Assembly: GCA_019116245.1 (NCBI GenBank)
Contig: DXCC01000031.1
Location: 1-64,000, forward strand
Source of the DNA: Candidatus Tidjanibacter faecipullorum
Lineage (GTDB): Bacteria > Bacteroidota > Bacteroidia > Bacteroidales > Rikenellaceae
Direction: 5' to 3'
Length of the DNA: 64,000 nucleotides
Positions 41,854 through 51,396 of the stretch are shown here, piece by piece (position 1 is the stretch's first letter; each line of letters opens with the position of its first letter). The notes under the pieces were generated by a model. That model searched no databases. It worked only from the letters and a program-made list of their open reading frames with translations, and was not told where the DNA came from. The translations under genes were made by a program, and so were the position numbers.

Positions 41854-42144
41854 CTACCGGTCGGCCAGCAGCTCCTGCCACTCCGGATGGCGGTTCACAT
41901 AGGCGACCGCAAAACTGCATTGCGGAACGATCCGCCGGCCGTCGGCACGCAGGGCAGCCAGCGTTCGGGCCAGGAGCTGGCTGCCGATGCCCTGACCTTC
42001 GTGGCGCGGGGGGACCTCCGTGTGGGTGAGGATGACGGCGCCGTCGGCGCGCACGACGTAGCAGGCCAGTGCGGTGGTGCCGTCCAGCAGGTCGAGTTCG
42101 AAACGATGTTCGGCCTGGTTATGGGTGAAAGGGTATTCGTTCAT
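41854..42144 (-). CDS. Small GNAT-like N-acetyltransferase (YjdJ type)
   Basis: 96 aa; ILTHTEVPPRHEGQGIGSQLLARTLAALRADGRRIVPQCSFAVAYVNRHPEW. Confidence 0.85.
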   Translation of the reverse strand: MNEYPFTHNQAEHRFELDLLDGTTALACYVVRADGAVILTHTEVPPRHEGQGIGSQLLARTLAALRADGRRIVPQCSFAVAYVNRHPEWQELLADR

Positions 42145-42163
42145 GGCGACAGCGATGTGTTTG

Positions 42164-42688
42164 TCAGAGATACAGCAATAATCCTGCCACGGCCGACAGA
42201 ATGATGATCAGAATGGGGTTGACCTTCTTGATCGAGGCGATGAAGCTCACGGCCAGAATCACCCAGCTCTTCCAGTCGATGAAGGTGTCCGGCGTCAGCA
42301 ACAGCAGGGCGGCGGCGATGATCATGCCGATCATCATGGGTTTCATGCCCTCCATGGCGCCTGCCACATAGGCGTTGGCGCGCAGCTTGATATAGAAGCG
42401 GGTGGCGGCCAGCATCAGGGTCAGCGACGGAATGCAGACGGCTATCGTGGCCGTAACGGAGCCCCAGATCGATCCCGTGATGGCGTAGCCCACATAGGTG
42501 GCGCTGTTGATGGCAATTGGGCCGGGGGTGACCTGCGAGACGGCAATGATGTCGGTCAGCTGTTCGGAGGTGAGCCAGCTGCGCTGCACGACGATCTCGT
42601 TGTGGATAAGCGACAGCATGGCATAGCCGCCGCCGAATCCGAAGAAGCCGATCTTCAGATAGGACCAGAGCAGTTGCAGGTAGATCAT
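42164..42688 (-). CDS. Chromate transporter family protein, short form (half 2)
   Basis: YLKIGFFGFGGGYAMLSLIHNEIV...VSQVTPGPIAINSATYVGY. Confidence 0.9.
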   Translation of the reverse strand: MIYLQLLWSYLKIGFFGFGGGYAMLSLIHNEIVVQRSWLTSEQLTDIIAVSQVTPGPIAINSATYVGYAITGSIWGSVTATIAVCIPSLTLMLAATRFYIKLRANAYVAGAMEGMKPMMIGMIIAAALLLLTPDTFIDWKSWVILAVSFIASIKKVNPILIIILSAVAGLLLYL

Positions 42689-43329
42689 GACCGGGTGCCC
42701 TTTCCGGTGCCGGAGGCACCCTTGCGGTTGTAGAAGGTATAGAGTATGCCGCCGACGGCGCCCACCAGGATGAACCAGATGGGCGAGACACCCAGCAGCC
42801 AGACGATGAGGGCGGCTATGGCGGCCAGCCCGATTTTCCACCAGCCCATGCCCCGCGCCAGTCCGAAGACGGGGGCGGCGATGAGGGCCACCACGGCGGG
42901 ACGCATGCCCTTGAAGGCGGCGTCGACATAGCGGTTGGTGCGGAAGTCGGTGAAATACATGGCGATCAACAGAATGATGATGAAGGACGGGAGCACGACG
43001 CCGGTGACGGCCGACAGTGCGCCGCGGTAGCCGGCAATCTTGTAGCCGACAAAGACGGCCGTGTTCAGCGCAATGGGCCCCGGGGCGGATTGGGCCAGGG
43101 TGAGCAGCTCCAGAAAATCGGTCCGCTCGATCCAGCCGCGGCGGTCGATCATTTCCCGCTCGATGAGGGGGATCATGGCAAAGCCGCCTCCGAAGGTGAA
43201 GGCACCGATCTTCAGAAACGAGGTGAAGAGGGCGGTGCAGGCATGGCGCCGGTCGGACGGTTGACCGGTGCCGGATGTCGGCGTGGCAGCGGGTTGTTTG
43301 TTTGCGGGCGTATGCATGGGTTGTGGCAT
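42685..43329 (-). CDS. Chromate transporter family protein, short form (half 1)
   Basis: FLKIGAFTFGGGFAMIPLIEREMIDRRGWI...LAQSAPGPIALNTAVFVGYKIAGYRGA. Confidence 0.9.
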   Translation of the reverse strand: MPQPMHTPANKQPAATPTSGTGQPSDRRHACTALFTSFLKIGAFTFGGGFAMIPLIEREMIDRRGWIERTDFLELLTLAQSAPGPIALNTAVFVGYKIAGYRGALSAVTGVVLPSFIIILLIAMYFTDFRTNRYVDAAFKGMRPAVVALIAAPVFGLARGMGWWKIGLAAIAALIVWLLGVSPIWFILVGAVGGILYTFYNRKGASGTGKGTRS

Positions 43330-43349
43330 ATTGCGTTGGAAGGGTGGGG

Positions 43350-44060
43350 TCAGCGTCCCCGGTTGATGAACGAGGCGAAGGCGACGGCCGTGAGGGCCGC
43401 CGTTTCGGTGCGCAGGCGGCTTTCGCCCAGCGAAATGGCGGTGAAGCCGGCCTGACGTGCGGCCTCGATCTCGTCTTCCGCGAAATCGCCTTCCGGACCG
43501 ATGAGAATCAGGGCGGATTCGCCCGGTGCAAGTACGTCGCCGAGGAAGGTGCGCGGCGAAGCCTCGTCGCAATGGGCAATCAGCTTGCGCCCCTCAAACG
43601 GCATGGCAATGACCTCCTTGACGGGGGTCATCTCATCCACTTCGGGACGATAGGCCTTGAGCGACTGTTTCATGGCGCTGGTGACAATCCGGTCGCCCCG
43701 GTCGCGGCGCAGCGTACGGCGTTCGCTGTGGCGGCATTCGATCGGAATGATGCGGTCGATGCCGATCTCGGTGGCCTTCTCCAGGAACCATTCGTAGCGG
43801 TCCGTATTTTTGGTGGGGGCGACGGCGACGGTCAGCCGGTAGGAGCGGCGGCCAAACGCGGGCAGCGTCTCCTCGATGCGGACGACGCACCGTTTGGGGT
43901 GGGGCTGCTCGACGACGGCCCGGTAGAGCGTGCCCCGGCCGTCGGTCAGATGAAGCGTGTCGCCTGCGGAGAGGCGCAGTACCTTCATGCAGTGGGCCGA
44001 CTCCTCCTCGCTGAGCGTATAGACGGGTAACGTGATGTCGGGAGCGTAAAATAATTGCAT
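43350..44060 (-). CDS. rsmE: 16S rRNA (uracil1498-N3)-methyltransferase
   Basis: MQLFYAPDITLP...ESAHCMKVLRLSAGD; ALILIGPEGDFAEDEIEAARQAGFTAISLGESRLRTETAAL. Confidence 0.93.
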   Translation of the reverse strand: MQLFYAPDITLPVYTLSEEESAHCMKVLRLSAGDTLHLTDGRGTLYRAVVEQPHPKRCVVRIEETLPAFGRRSYRLTVAVAPTKNTDRYEWFLEKATEIGIDRIIPIECRHSERRTLRRDRGDRIVTSAMKQSLKAYRPEVDEMTPVKEVIAMPFEGRKLIAHCDEASPRTFLGDVLAPGESALILIGPEGDFAEDEIEAARQAGFTAISLGESRLRTETAALTAVAFASFINRGR

Positions 44061-44085
44061 ATTACAGTGCGAATCGGTATTTTTG

Positions 44086-44093
44086 TACGTTTG
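44086..44093 (+). promoter_or_regulatory. -7 promoter element TACGTTTG
   Basis: TAnnTTTG match 36 nt before M3 peptidase ATG. Confidence 0.5.
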
Positions 44094-44128
44094 TAAAAAA
44101 CAGAAAACTTACAAAAGTTTGTAAAAGT

Positions 44129-46267
44129 ATGAAAAAAATCGGTTTGATATTAGCTTCCTGCACGGTGATGACCCTCGTGTCGGCTTGCGGAGGCAATGAA
44201 AACGGCAACGGCCAGAACCCGTTGCTCGGCGAGTGGACAACGCCCTACGGCGTACCTCCGTTCGACCAGATCAAAACCTCGGACTATCTGCCCGCCTTCA
44301 AGGAGGCCATGAAGCAGCACAACGAGGAGATCGAGGCCATCGTGTCGTCGAAAGAGACGCCTACCTTCGAGAACACCATCCTCGCATACGACAATGCGGG
44401 CGATCTGCTGGGACGCATTGCCAGCACGTTCTGGAGCGTGGCCGCTGCCGACACGGATCCCGAAATGCAGAAGGTTCAGGAGCAGGCCGCTTCCATGCTG
44501 TCCGAACACTCGGACGGCATCATGCTGAACGATAAACTGTTCCAGCGTATCAAGGCGGTGTACGAGCAGCGCGACATGCTCGATCCGATGCAGCGCCGTC
44601 TGACCGAAAAAATCTATAAGGATTTCGAGCGTTCGGGTGCCAACCTCTCGCCCGAGGACAAGGCCGAATTCTCGAAGCTGAACAGCCGTCTGGCCCAGCT
44701 GTCGTTCCAGTTCGGCAAAAATTTGCTGGCCGAGAATGCCCGCTATCAGCTGGTGCTGAGCGAGGAGGAGGTGAACGGTCTGCCCGCCACCGTGCGCAAC
44801 ATGGCCCGGGCCGCTGCCCGTGAGGCCAAAGTGGGCGATCAGAAGTATCTCTTCACGCTGTCGCCGGCCAGCATGGGTCCGTTCATGACCTATTCGCCGA
44901 ACCGCGATCTGCGCAAGCAGCTCTACCAGGCCTATACCGAGAAATGTATGCACGGCGACGAGCTGGACAACAGCAAACTGGTCAATGAAATTGTCGAGCT
45001 GCGCACCAAACGCGCCCATCTGCTCGGATACGACACCCATGCCGCCTATGTGCTGGACAACAACATGGCCAAAACGCCGGAAAATGTATATGGCCTGCTG
45101 GACGAAGTGTGGGGCCCGGCTCTGAACCGAGCCAAGGACGAACTGGCTGCCATGCAGGAGATCAAACTCAAGGAGACCGGCAATACCGATTTCGCAGCCT
45201 GGGACTGGCCCTATTATGCCGAAAAGGTGCGCAAGGCGCAGTATGATCTCGATCAGGATGCCCTGCGGGCCTATTTCCCGCTGGAAAATGTGCGTCAGGG
45301 TATCTTTGAGTTGAGCAACCGCCTCTACGGCATTACCTTCCGTCCGGCCGTCCTGCCCGTTTACAACGAGGAGTGCACCACCTATGAGGTGTACGATACG
45401 GACGACACGCTGCTCGGTGTGCTCTATATGGATCTTTATGTACGTGCCGGCCGCAAGGGCCCCGGTGCCTGGTGTGGCACCTTCCGCAGTCAGTCGTGCG
45501 ATGCGGAAGGCAACCGGGTGGTGCCGATCGTGTACATCGTGGCCAACTTCCCGCGTCCCAACGGCTCCACGCCTTCGTTGCTGAGCCTGGACGAGACCCG
45601 CACCTTCTTCCATGAATTCGGCCACGCCCTGCACATGCTCTTCTGCGACGTGCCCTACCGCGGCCTGACCGAGGTGGAGAACGACTTCGTGGAACTGCCT
45701 TCGCAGATCATGGAAAACTGGGCAACCGAGCCGGAGATGCTGCGCAGCTATGCCCTGCACTGGCAGACGGGCCGCGTGATTCCCGACGAAATGATCGACC
45801 GTATCCTCGAGAGCGCTCACTTCAACCAGGGCTTCGCAACGACCGAACTGGTGGCTGCCTCCTATATTGATATGGATATCCACAATCAGAAAGATTTCGT
45901 ACCGGTGGATCCGGCGGCTTACGAGAAGCGCGTATTGAACGAGGAGCGCGGTCTGATTCCGCAGATCGACCCGCGTTACCGCTATACCTATTTCTCCCAC
46001 ATCTTTGACGGCGGTTACTCGGCCGGCTACTACGGCTATCTGTGGGCCGAGGTGCTGGACAAGGATGCCTATGAAGCCTTCATGGAGACGGGCGAACCCT
46101 TCAACCGAAAGGTCGCAACCCGCTTCCGGGAGGAGATCCTCTCCAAGGGCGGTACGGCAGACGGTATGGTGCTGTATGAGAATTTCCGCGGCCGTCAGCC
46201 CAGCCGTGAGCCGCTGCTGCGCTCGCGCGGTCTGCTGAACGAAGAGAATGCCGAGGCACAGAAATAG
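44129..46267 (+). CDS. M3 family peptidase (peptidyl-dipeptidase Dcp-like), lipoprotein
   Basis: Lipobox LVSAC; TRTFFHEFGHALHMLF (HEXXH). Confidence 0.93.
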   Translation: MKKIGLILASCTVMTLVSACGGNENGNGQNPLLGEWTTPYGVPPFDQIKTSDYLPAFKEAMKQHNEEIEAIVSSKETPTFENTILAYDNAGDLLGRIASTFWSVAAADTDPEMQKVQEQAASMLSEHSDGIMLNDKLFQRIKAVYEQRDMLDPMQRRLTEKIYKDFERSGANLSPEDKAEFSKLNSRLAQLSFQFGKNLLAENARYQLVLSEEEVNGLPATVRNMARAAAREAKVGDQKYLFTLSPASMGPFMTYSPNRDLRKQLYQAYTEKCMHGDELDNSKLVNEIVELRTKRAHLLGYDTHAAYVLDNNMAKTPENVYGLLDEVWGPALNRAKDELAAMQEIKLKETGNTDFAAWDWPYYAEKVRKAQYDLDQDALRAYFPLENVRQGIFELSNRLYGITFRPAVLPVYNEECTTYEVYDTDDTLLGVLYMDLYVRAGRKGPGAWCGTFRSQSCDAEGNRVVPIVYIVANFPRPNGSTPSLLSLDETRTFFHEFGHALHMLFCDVPYRGLTEVENDFVELPSQIMENWATEPEMLRSYALHWQTGRVIPDEMIDRILESAHFNQGFATTELVAASYIDMDIHNQKDFVPVDPAAYEKRVLNEERGLIPQIDPRYRYTYFSHIFDGGYSAGYYGYLWAEVLDKDAYEAFMETGEPFNRKVATRFREEILSKGGTADGMVLYENFRGRQPSREPLLRSRGLLNEENAEAQK

Positions 46268-46368
46268 CGTCTTGACATGCCAATGATGACGGACGGGTTG
46301 CGGTGACGCGATCCGTCCGTCTGCTTTTGGTTGTGACGGGAACGGTGCAAAAGAGACAAGAGCATGAA

Positions 46369-46400
46369 AAAAGCCGGAGCGTGGCGCGTTCCGGCTTTTT
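46369..46400. terminator. Bidirectional terminator between convergent genes
   Basis: AAAGCCGGAgcgtggcgcgtTCCGGCTTTTT. Confidence 0.85.
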
Positions 46401-46422
46401 GTGTAGGGTCTGTTTCGGAGGA

Positions 46423-47541
46423 CTATGCTTCCCGCTTGAGATCGCCGAAGTAGAGGTTGAGCAGCTCCTTGGCGGCGATGAATGAGCTCATGCGGCTCTC
46501 CAGCACCTTGCGCTCGAAACGCGGCAGTTCGGCTTCGATGTGCGGATCGCGGTAGAAGCTGTTGCGGAGCGCTTCGTTGATGCTTTCGTACATCCAGTAT
46601 TTGCTCTGGCGGTTGCGGTTGGCCCGGAAGAAGCCGTTGCGACGGGTGAAGGCGATGAAGTCGGTGACGCCGGTCCACACCTCCTGCAGTCCCGAACCGT
46701 CCACCGCCGAGCTGGTCAGCACCTGCGGCCGCCATCCCGAATCGGGTTCGGGAAAGAGGTGCAGCGCATTTTCGATCTGCCGTTTGGCCAGTTTGGCCTT
46801 GGTGAGGTTCTCGCCGTCGGCCTTGGTGATGACCACCATGTCGGCCATCTCCATGATGCCGCGTTTGATGCCCTGCAACTCGTCGCCCGCACCGGAGATC
46901 TGAAGCAGCATGAAGATGTCCACCATCGAGTGGACGGCCGTTTCGCTCTGGCCCACACCCACCGTCTCAATGAAAATAGTATCGAAGCCGGCCGCCTCGC
47001 AGAGAATGACCGTCTCGCGGGTCTTGCGTGCCACGCCGCCGAGCGAGCCGGCCGACGGGGAGGGGCGGATGAAGACGTCCGGGTTGGAGGAGATGCTCTC
47101 CATGCGGGTCTTGTCGCCGAGGATCGATCCGCCGCTGCGTTCCGAACTGGGGTCGATGGCCAGAACGGCCAGCCGGTGGCCGAGCGAGGTGACCATGCCG
47201 CCGATGGCTTCGATGAAGGTCGATTTGCCTGCACCCGGCACGCCCGTGATGCCCACGCGGATCGAGTTGCCGGAGTGGGGCAGGCAGCGTTCGATGATCT
47301 GCTGGGCCTGTTCGTAGTGCTCGGGGCGGTTGCTCTCCACCAGGGTGATGGCCTGCGAGAGAACGGTGATGTTGCCGGCCAGAATGCCCTCGACATATTG
47401 GTCCACCGTCAGCGTAGGCCGGCGTTTGCGGTGAAAATTGGGGTTTACGACGGGTTGTGCCTCGACGCCTTCGGTGACGTTGAGCGCGCTGTCGGTATGT
47501 TCGGCTTTGTGCTGGTGTTCCCAGTGTTCGTTGTAGTCCAT
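46423..47541 (-). CDS. meaB: Methylmalonyl-CoA mutase-associated GTPase MeaB
   Basis: VGITGVPGAGKSTFIEAIG, LAVLAIDPSSERSGGSILGDKTRM, VVITKADGEN. Confidence 0.93.
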   Translation of the reverse strand: MDYNEHWEHQHKAEHTDSALNVTEGVEAQPVVNPNFHRKRRPTLTVDQYVEGILAGNITVLSQAITLVESNRPEHYEQAQQIIERCLPHSGNSIRVGITGVPGAGKSTFIEAIGGMVTSLGHRLAVLAIDPSSERSGGSILGDKTRMESISSNPDVFIRPSPSAGSLGGVARKTRETVILCEAAGFDTIFIETVGVGQSETAVHSMVDIFMLLQISGAGDELQGIKRGIMEMADMVVITKADGENLTKAKLAKRQIENALHLFPEPDSGWRPQVLTSSAVDGSGLQEVWTGVTDFIAFTRRNGFFRANRNRQSKYWMYESINEALRNSFYRDPHIEAELPRFERKVLESRMSSFIAAKELLNLYFGDLKREA

Positions 47542-47744
47542 GGCATGAAGGGTGTTTTGTCGGGTTGTCCGGGAGGGGGCCGACCGTGCGGCACACGCCC
47601 TCCGTTATGCGAATGTAATGCTTTTCCGCGAATGTCCGACGGGTGGCGGACGGAAATGTGGCCCCGGCCGGATGGCGGAGTGCGGTGCCGGCGATGCGGG
47701 GCGAAAAAATGCGCTTTTTGTCCGGCTTTCTTAAAAAGAAAAAT

Positions 47745-47752
47745 TATCTTTG
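47745..47752 (+). promoter_or_regulatory. -7 promoter element TATCTTTG
   Basis: TAnnTTTG match upstream of mce-mmd operon. Confidence 0.6.
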
Positions 47753-47821
47753 TAACGCTTCGCGCTCCGGGGGCGCCGAGCGAATCGTACGATAGTGTAC
47801 ACAATTCAAAATATTACGGAG

Positions 47822-48235
47822 ATGAACATTTTTCACATCGAACATCTCGGAATCGCTGTCAAGAATCTCGACGAGGCGATACCTTTCTGGGAAAACATCC
47901 TGGGCTTCAAGTGCTACAACATCGAGGAAGTAGCCGATCAGAAGGTGAAAACCGCATTCTTCAAGGTGGGTCAGACCAAAATCGAACTGCTCGAGCCGAC
48001 CAGCGAGGAGAGTACGATCGCCAAATTCATCGCCAACCGCGGCGAGGGCGTGCATCACGTGGCCTATGCCGTGGAGAATATCGAGGAGGCGCTGGCTGAA
48101 GCCGAAAGCAAGGGCGTGCGTCTGATCGACAAAACGCCGCGCAAGGGCGCCGAGGGGCTGACGATCGCCTTCCTGCACCCGAAATCGACCGGCGGCGTGT
48201 TGACGGAACTGTGTGAAGACAAGAACAAAAAATAG
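47822..48235 (+). CDS. mce: Methylmalonyl-CoA epimerase
   Basis: [32 protein letters not shown]...[14 protein letters not shown]. Confidence 0.93.
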   Translation: MNIFHIEHLGIAVKNLDEAIPFWENILGFKCYNIEEVADQKVKTAFFKVGQTKIELLEPTSEESTIAKFIANRGEGVHHVAYAVENIEEALAEAESKGVRLIDKTPRKGAEGLTIAFLHPKSTGGVLTELCEDKNKK

Positions 48236-48357
48236 CGGCTCGGCGCACGTCCTCTTCTCCGAGAAGATAACCATGTGACGGATATTGACCCGCGAGGGAT
48301 CGGTATCCGTCATTTGGGGTTGTAAACAGATACAAATCACATATCATAGGAAAGCTT

Positions 48358-49920
48358 ATGAGCGAGAATCAAAACAAAGTGGCGCAGCTGATCAAGTTGC
48401 GTGAGGAAGCGAGACTGGGCGGCGGTCAGAAGAGGATCGACGCACAGCATGCAAAGGGCAAATATACCGCCCGTGAACGTATCCAGATGTTGCTCGACGA
48501 GGGCTCCTTCGAGGAGTTCGACATGTTCGTGACGCATCGTTGCTACGATTTCGGCATGGAGAAGAGCCACACCTACGGTGATGGCGTCGTAACCGGTTAC
48601 GGTACGATCGACGGCCGTCTGGTGTACGTGTTCGCCCAGGACTTCACCGTGTCGGGCGGTTCGCTTTCGAAGACGATGTCCGAGAAGATCTGCAAGGTGA
48701 TGGATATGGCCATGAAGGCCGGCGCTCCCTGCATCGGTCTGAACGACTCGGGCGGCGCCCGTATTCAGGAGGGCGTGAATGCCCTGGCCGGCTATGCCGA
48801 GATCTTCCAGCGCAACGTGATGGCTTCGGGTGTGATTCCGCAGATTTCGGTCATCCTCGGCCCGTGTGCCGGTGGTGCGGTGTATTCGCCGGCACTGACC
48901 GACTTCATCATCATGCGTCGCGATACCAGCTACATGTTCCTGACCGGCCCGGCCGTCGTGAAGACCGTAACGGGTGAGGAGGTTACCCAGGAGCAGCTCG
49001 GCGGTGCTTCGATGCACACCACCAAGTCGGGCGTGGCCGATTTCGCCACTTCGACCGAGGAGGAGACCATGGAACTGATCCGCAAGCTGATCTCCTACAT
49101 CCCGCAGAACAACATGGAGGATGCTCCGCTGGCCGTCTGCACCGATTCGATCAGCCGTCTGGAGGATTCGCTCAATGAAATCATCCCCGACAGCCCGAAC
49201 AAGCCCTACGACATGTACGAGGTGATTCGCGCCATTGTCGATAACGGCGATTTCCTCGAGGTACACGAGGCTTACGCCAAGAACATTATCACCTGCTTCG
49301 CCCGCTTCAACGGCCAGAGCGTCGGTATCATTGCCAACCAGCCCAAATTCATGGCCGGCGTGCTCGACATCAACGCTTCGCGCAAGGCGGCCCGTTTCGT
49401 CCGTTTCTGCGACGCCTTCAACATTCCGCTGGTTACGCTCGTCGATGTTCCGGGCTTCCTGCCGGGTACGGGCCAGGAGTACGGCGGCGTGATTACCCAC
49501 GGTGCGAAACTGCTCTTCGCTTACTGCGAGGCTACCGTGCCGAAGGTGACCGTTACGCTGCGCAAGGCTTACGGTGGTGCCTACATCGTGATGTCGTCGA
49601 AGCATATCCGCGGTGACATCAACTACGCATGGCCGACCGCCGAGATCGCCGTGATGGGTGCGAGCGGCGCCGTAGAGGTGCTCTTTGCCCGCGAGATCGC
49701 CAAGATCGAGGATCCGGCAGCCAAAGCCGCCTTCATCGCCGAGAAAGAGGCCGAGTATAAGGAGAAGTTCTCGAACCCCTACAATGCTGCCAAATATGGC
49801 TACATCGACGATGTGATCGAGCCGCGCAACACCCGTTTCCGCATCATCCGCGCACTCCAGTCGCTGGCTACCAAACGTCTGACAAATCCGGCCAAGAAAC
49901 ACTCAAACATTCCGCTGTAG
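48358..49920 (+). CDS. mmdA: Methylmalonyl-CoA decarboxylase alpha subunit / carboxyltransferase
   Basis: [12 protein letters not shown]-type start, [40 protein letters not shown]. Confidence 0.94.
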   Translation: MSENQNKVAQLIKLREEARLGGGQKRIDAQHAKGKYTARERIQMLLDEGSFEEFDMFVTHRCYDFGMEKSHTYGDGVVTGYGTIDGRLVYVFAQDFTVSGGSLSKTMSEKICKVMDMAMKAGAPCIGLNDSGGARIQEGVNALAGYAEIFQRNVMASGVIPQISVILGPCAGGAVYSPALTDFIIMRRDTSYMFLTGPAVVKTVTGEEVTQEQLGGASMHTTKSGVADFATSTEEETMELIRKLISYIPQNNMEDAPLAVCTDSISRLEDSLNEIIPDSPNKPYDMYEVIRAIVDNGDFLEVHEAYAKNIITCFARFNGQSVGIIANQPKFMAGVLDINASRKAARFVRFCDAFNIPLVTLVDVPGFLPGTGQEYGGVITHGAKLLFAYCEATVPKVTVTLRKAYGGAYIVMSSKHIRGDINYAWPTAEIAVMGASGAVEVLFAREIAKIEDPAAKAAFIAEKEAEYKEKFSNPYNAAKYGYIDDVIEPRNTRFRIIRALQSLATKRLTNPAKKHSNIPL

Positions 49921-49923
49921 CAT

Positions 49924-50940
49924 ATGAAAAAACTGAGTTTATTCCTCATTATGGCGCTGTGCGGACTCAGCCTGTCTGCACAGGGTGTCCTTAATGTCCG
50001 GATCAACGAGGTACTCGTATGCAACGACAACGGTATCGTTGACGATTACGGCGAGCGCCAGTCGTGGATCGAGGTGTTCAACACCGGTTACGAGCGTGTG
50101 AACATCGGCGGTTGCTATCTGGGTATCCGGTATGCCGACCGTTTCGACGCACAGGGCAACAAGCTTATCAAAAAATATTACATCCCGCGTAACAATCCCA
50201 ATACCAGCATCGAACCGCAGGGCTACCGGCTGTTCTTCTGCGAGGGTAACGACGAAAAGGGTACGTTCTACACCAACTTTACGCTGGAGGACGAGCCCGT
50301 GGACATGATTATCCTCTACAATGCGAACGGCAAGGACGTGATCAGCGTCTTCAAGTTCCCGGCCGGTTACCAGCCGCAGTCGGATGTGGCGTGGGGTATT
50401 CTGGGCAACGCCGAGATCGAGTCGAAGATTTTCCCGACCTTCTCGCGTCGTGAACGCAAACAGATGACCGAGGATCAGTATCTGGATGCCGTGGCTGCCG
50501 GTCTGCTTTACCAGCCGCAGCCCATGCTGAAGAATACGCCTTCGACGACGAACGAGATTGGCGAGGTGGTGCCCCGTCACGAGGTGTTCCGTCAGCACGA
50601 CCCGATCGGCGGTGTGATGGCCGTAACGGCCATGGGCGTCGTATTCCTGGCGCTGGTGGCCATTTTCCTTGTGTTCAAGGTATTCGGCAAGATCATGATC
50701 GGTCAGACGAACCGTACCGAGGCTAAACACAAAGGCGAGCCGGCACCCGTGGCTGCCAAGGATACCAGTTACAGCGGCGAGGAGGTGGCTGCCATTGCCA
50801 TGGCCCTGCGTCTGTACAGCGAGGATCTGCACGTCAAGGAGTCGACGGTGATCACGATCAACCATGTCAGCAGAATGTATTCGCCGTGGAGCTCCAAGAT
50901 TCATGGCATCACGTCTTTACCGGAAAAGAAAAACAGATAA
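49924..50940 (+). CDS. OadG-like Na+ pump gamma subunit fused to N-terminal LTD-like domain
   Basis: Signal peptide, then LNVRINEVLVCNDNGIVDDYGERQSWIEVFNTGYERVNIGGCYLG; later one TM VMAVTAMGVVFLALVAIFLVFKVFGKIMI typical of OadG. Confidence 0.8.
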   Translation: MKKLSLFLIMALCGLSLSAQGVLNVRINEVLVCNDNGIVDDYGERQSWIEVFNTGYERVNIGGCYLGIRYADRFDAQGNKLIKKYYIPRNNPNTSIEPQGYRLFFCEGNDEKGTFYTNFTLEDEPVDMIILYNANGKDVISVFKFPAGYQPQSDVAWGILGNAEIESKIFPTFSRRERKQMTEDQYLDAVAAGLLYQPQPMLKNTPSTTNEIGEVVPRHEVFRQHDPIGGVMAVTAMGVVFLALVAIFLVFKVFGKIMIGQTNRTEAKHKGEPAPVAAKDTSYSGEEVAAIAMALRLYSEDLHVKESTVITINHVSRMYSPWSSKIHGITSLPEKKNR

Positions 50941-50946
50941 AACGAT

Positions 50947-51393
50947 ATGAAAGAGTATAAATTCAAGATCAACGGTAATGCCTACAAGGTAGCCGTAGAA
51001 AATGTAGAAGATGGCGTGGCAACGGTGACCCTGAACGGCACGACCTACAAGGTGGAGCTGGAGGAGGAGATCACCGGTCCGAAACCCGTCAAACCGGTGG
51101 CCGTATCTCCGGCTACCTATCAGGCTACGCCGCAGGCGGCTCCCGCCAAGGTGGCTACTCCCGCACCGGCTGCCGGCAACGAGACGCAGCTCCGCAGCCC
51201 GCTGCCCGGTACCGTACTGGAACTGCGCGTCAGCGAGGGCGACCAGGTGAACGAAGGTCAGACGCTGATGATCCTCGAGGCAATGAAAATGGAAAACAAC
51301 ATCGACGCCAACAAGAGCGGCGTGATCAAGAAGATCATGAAGCGTCAGGGCGATTCCGTAATGGAAGGCGATGTATTATTTATTATCGGATAA
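50947..51393 (+). CDS. Biotin carboxyl carrier subunit
   Basis: LRSPLPGTVLELRVSEGDQVNEGQTLMILEAMKMENNI. Confidence 0.94.
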   Translation: MKEYKFKINGNAYKVAVENVEDGVATVTLNGTTYKVELEEEITGPKPVKPVAVSPATYQATPQAAPAKVATPAPAAGNETQLRSPLPGTVLELRVSEGDQVNEGQTLMILEAMKMENNIDANKSGVIKKIMKRQGDSVMEGDVLFIIG

Positions 51394-51396
51394 CCT

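Noticed and set aside
42164-43329. Split chromate transporter as a broken gene
   Set aside because: Two short-form ChrA halves are a known natural arrangement; both ORFs are complete with their own starts and a 4-bp overlap.
44150-46735. 861-aa minus-strand ORF opposite the M3 peptidase
   Set aside because: Shadow ORF; the plus strand has a clear HEFGH peptidase.
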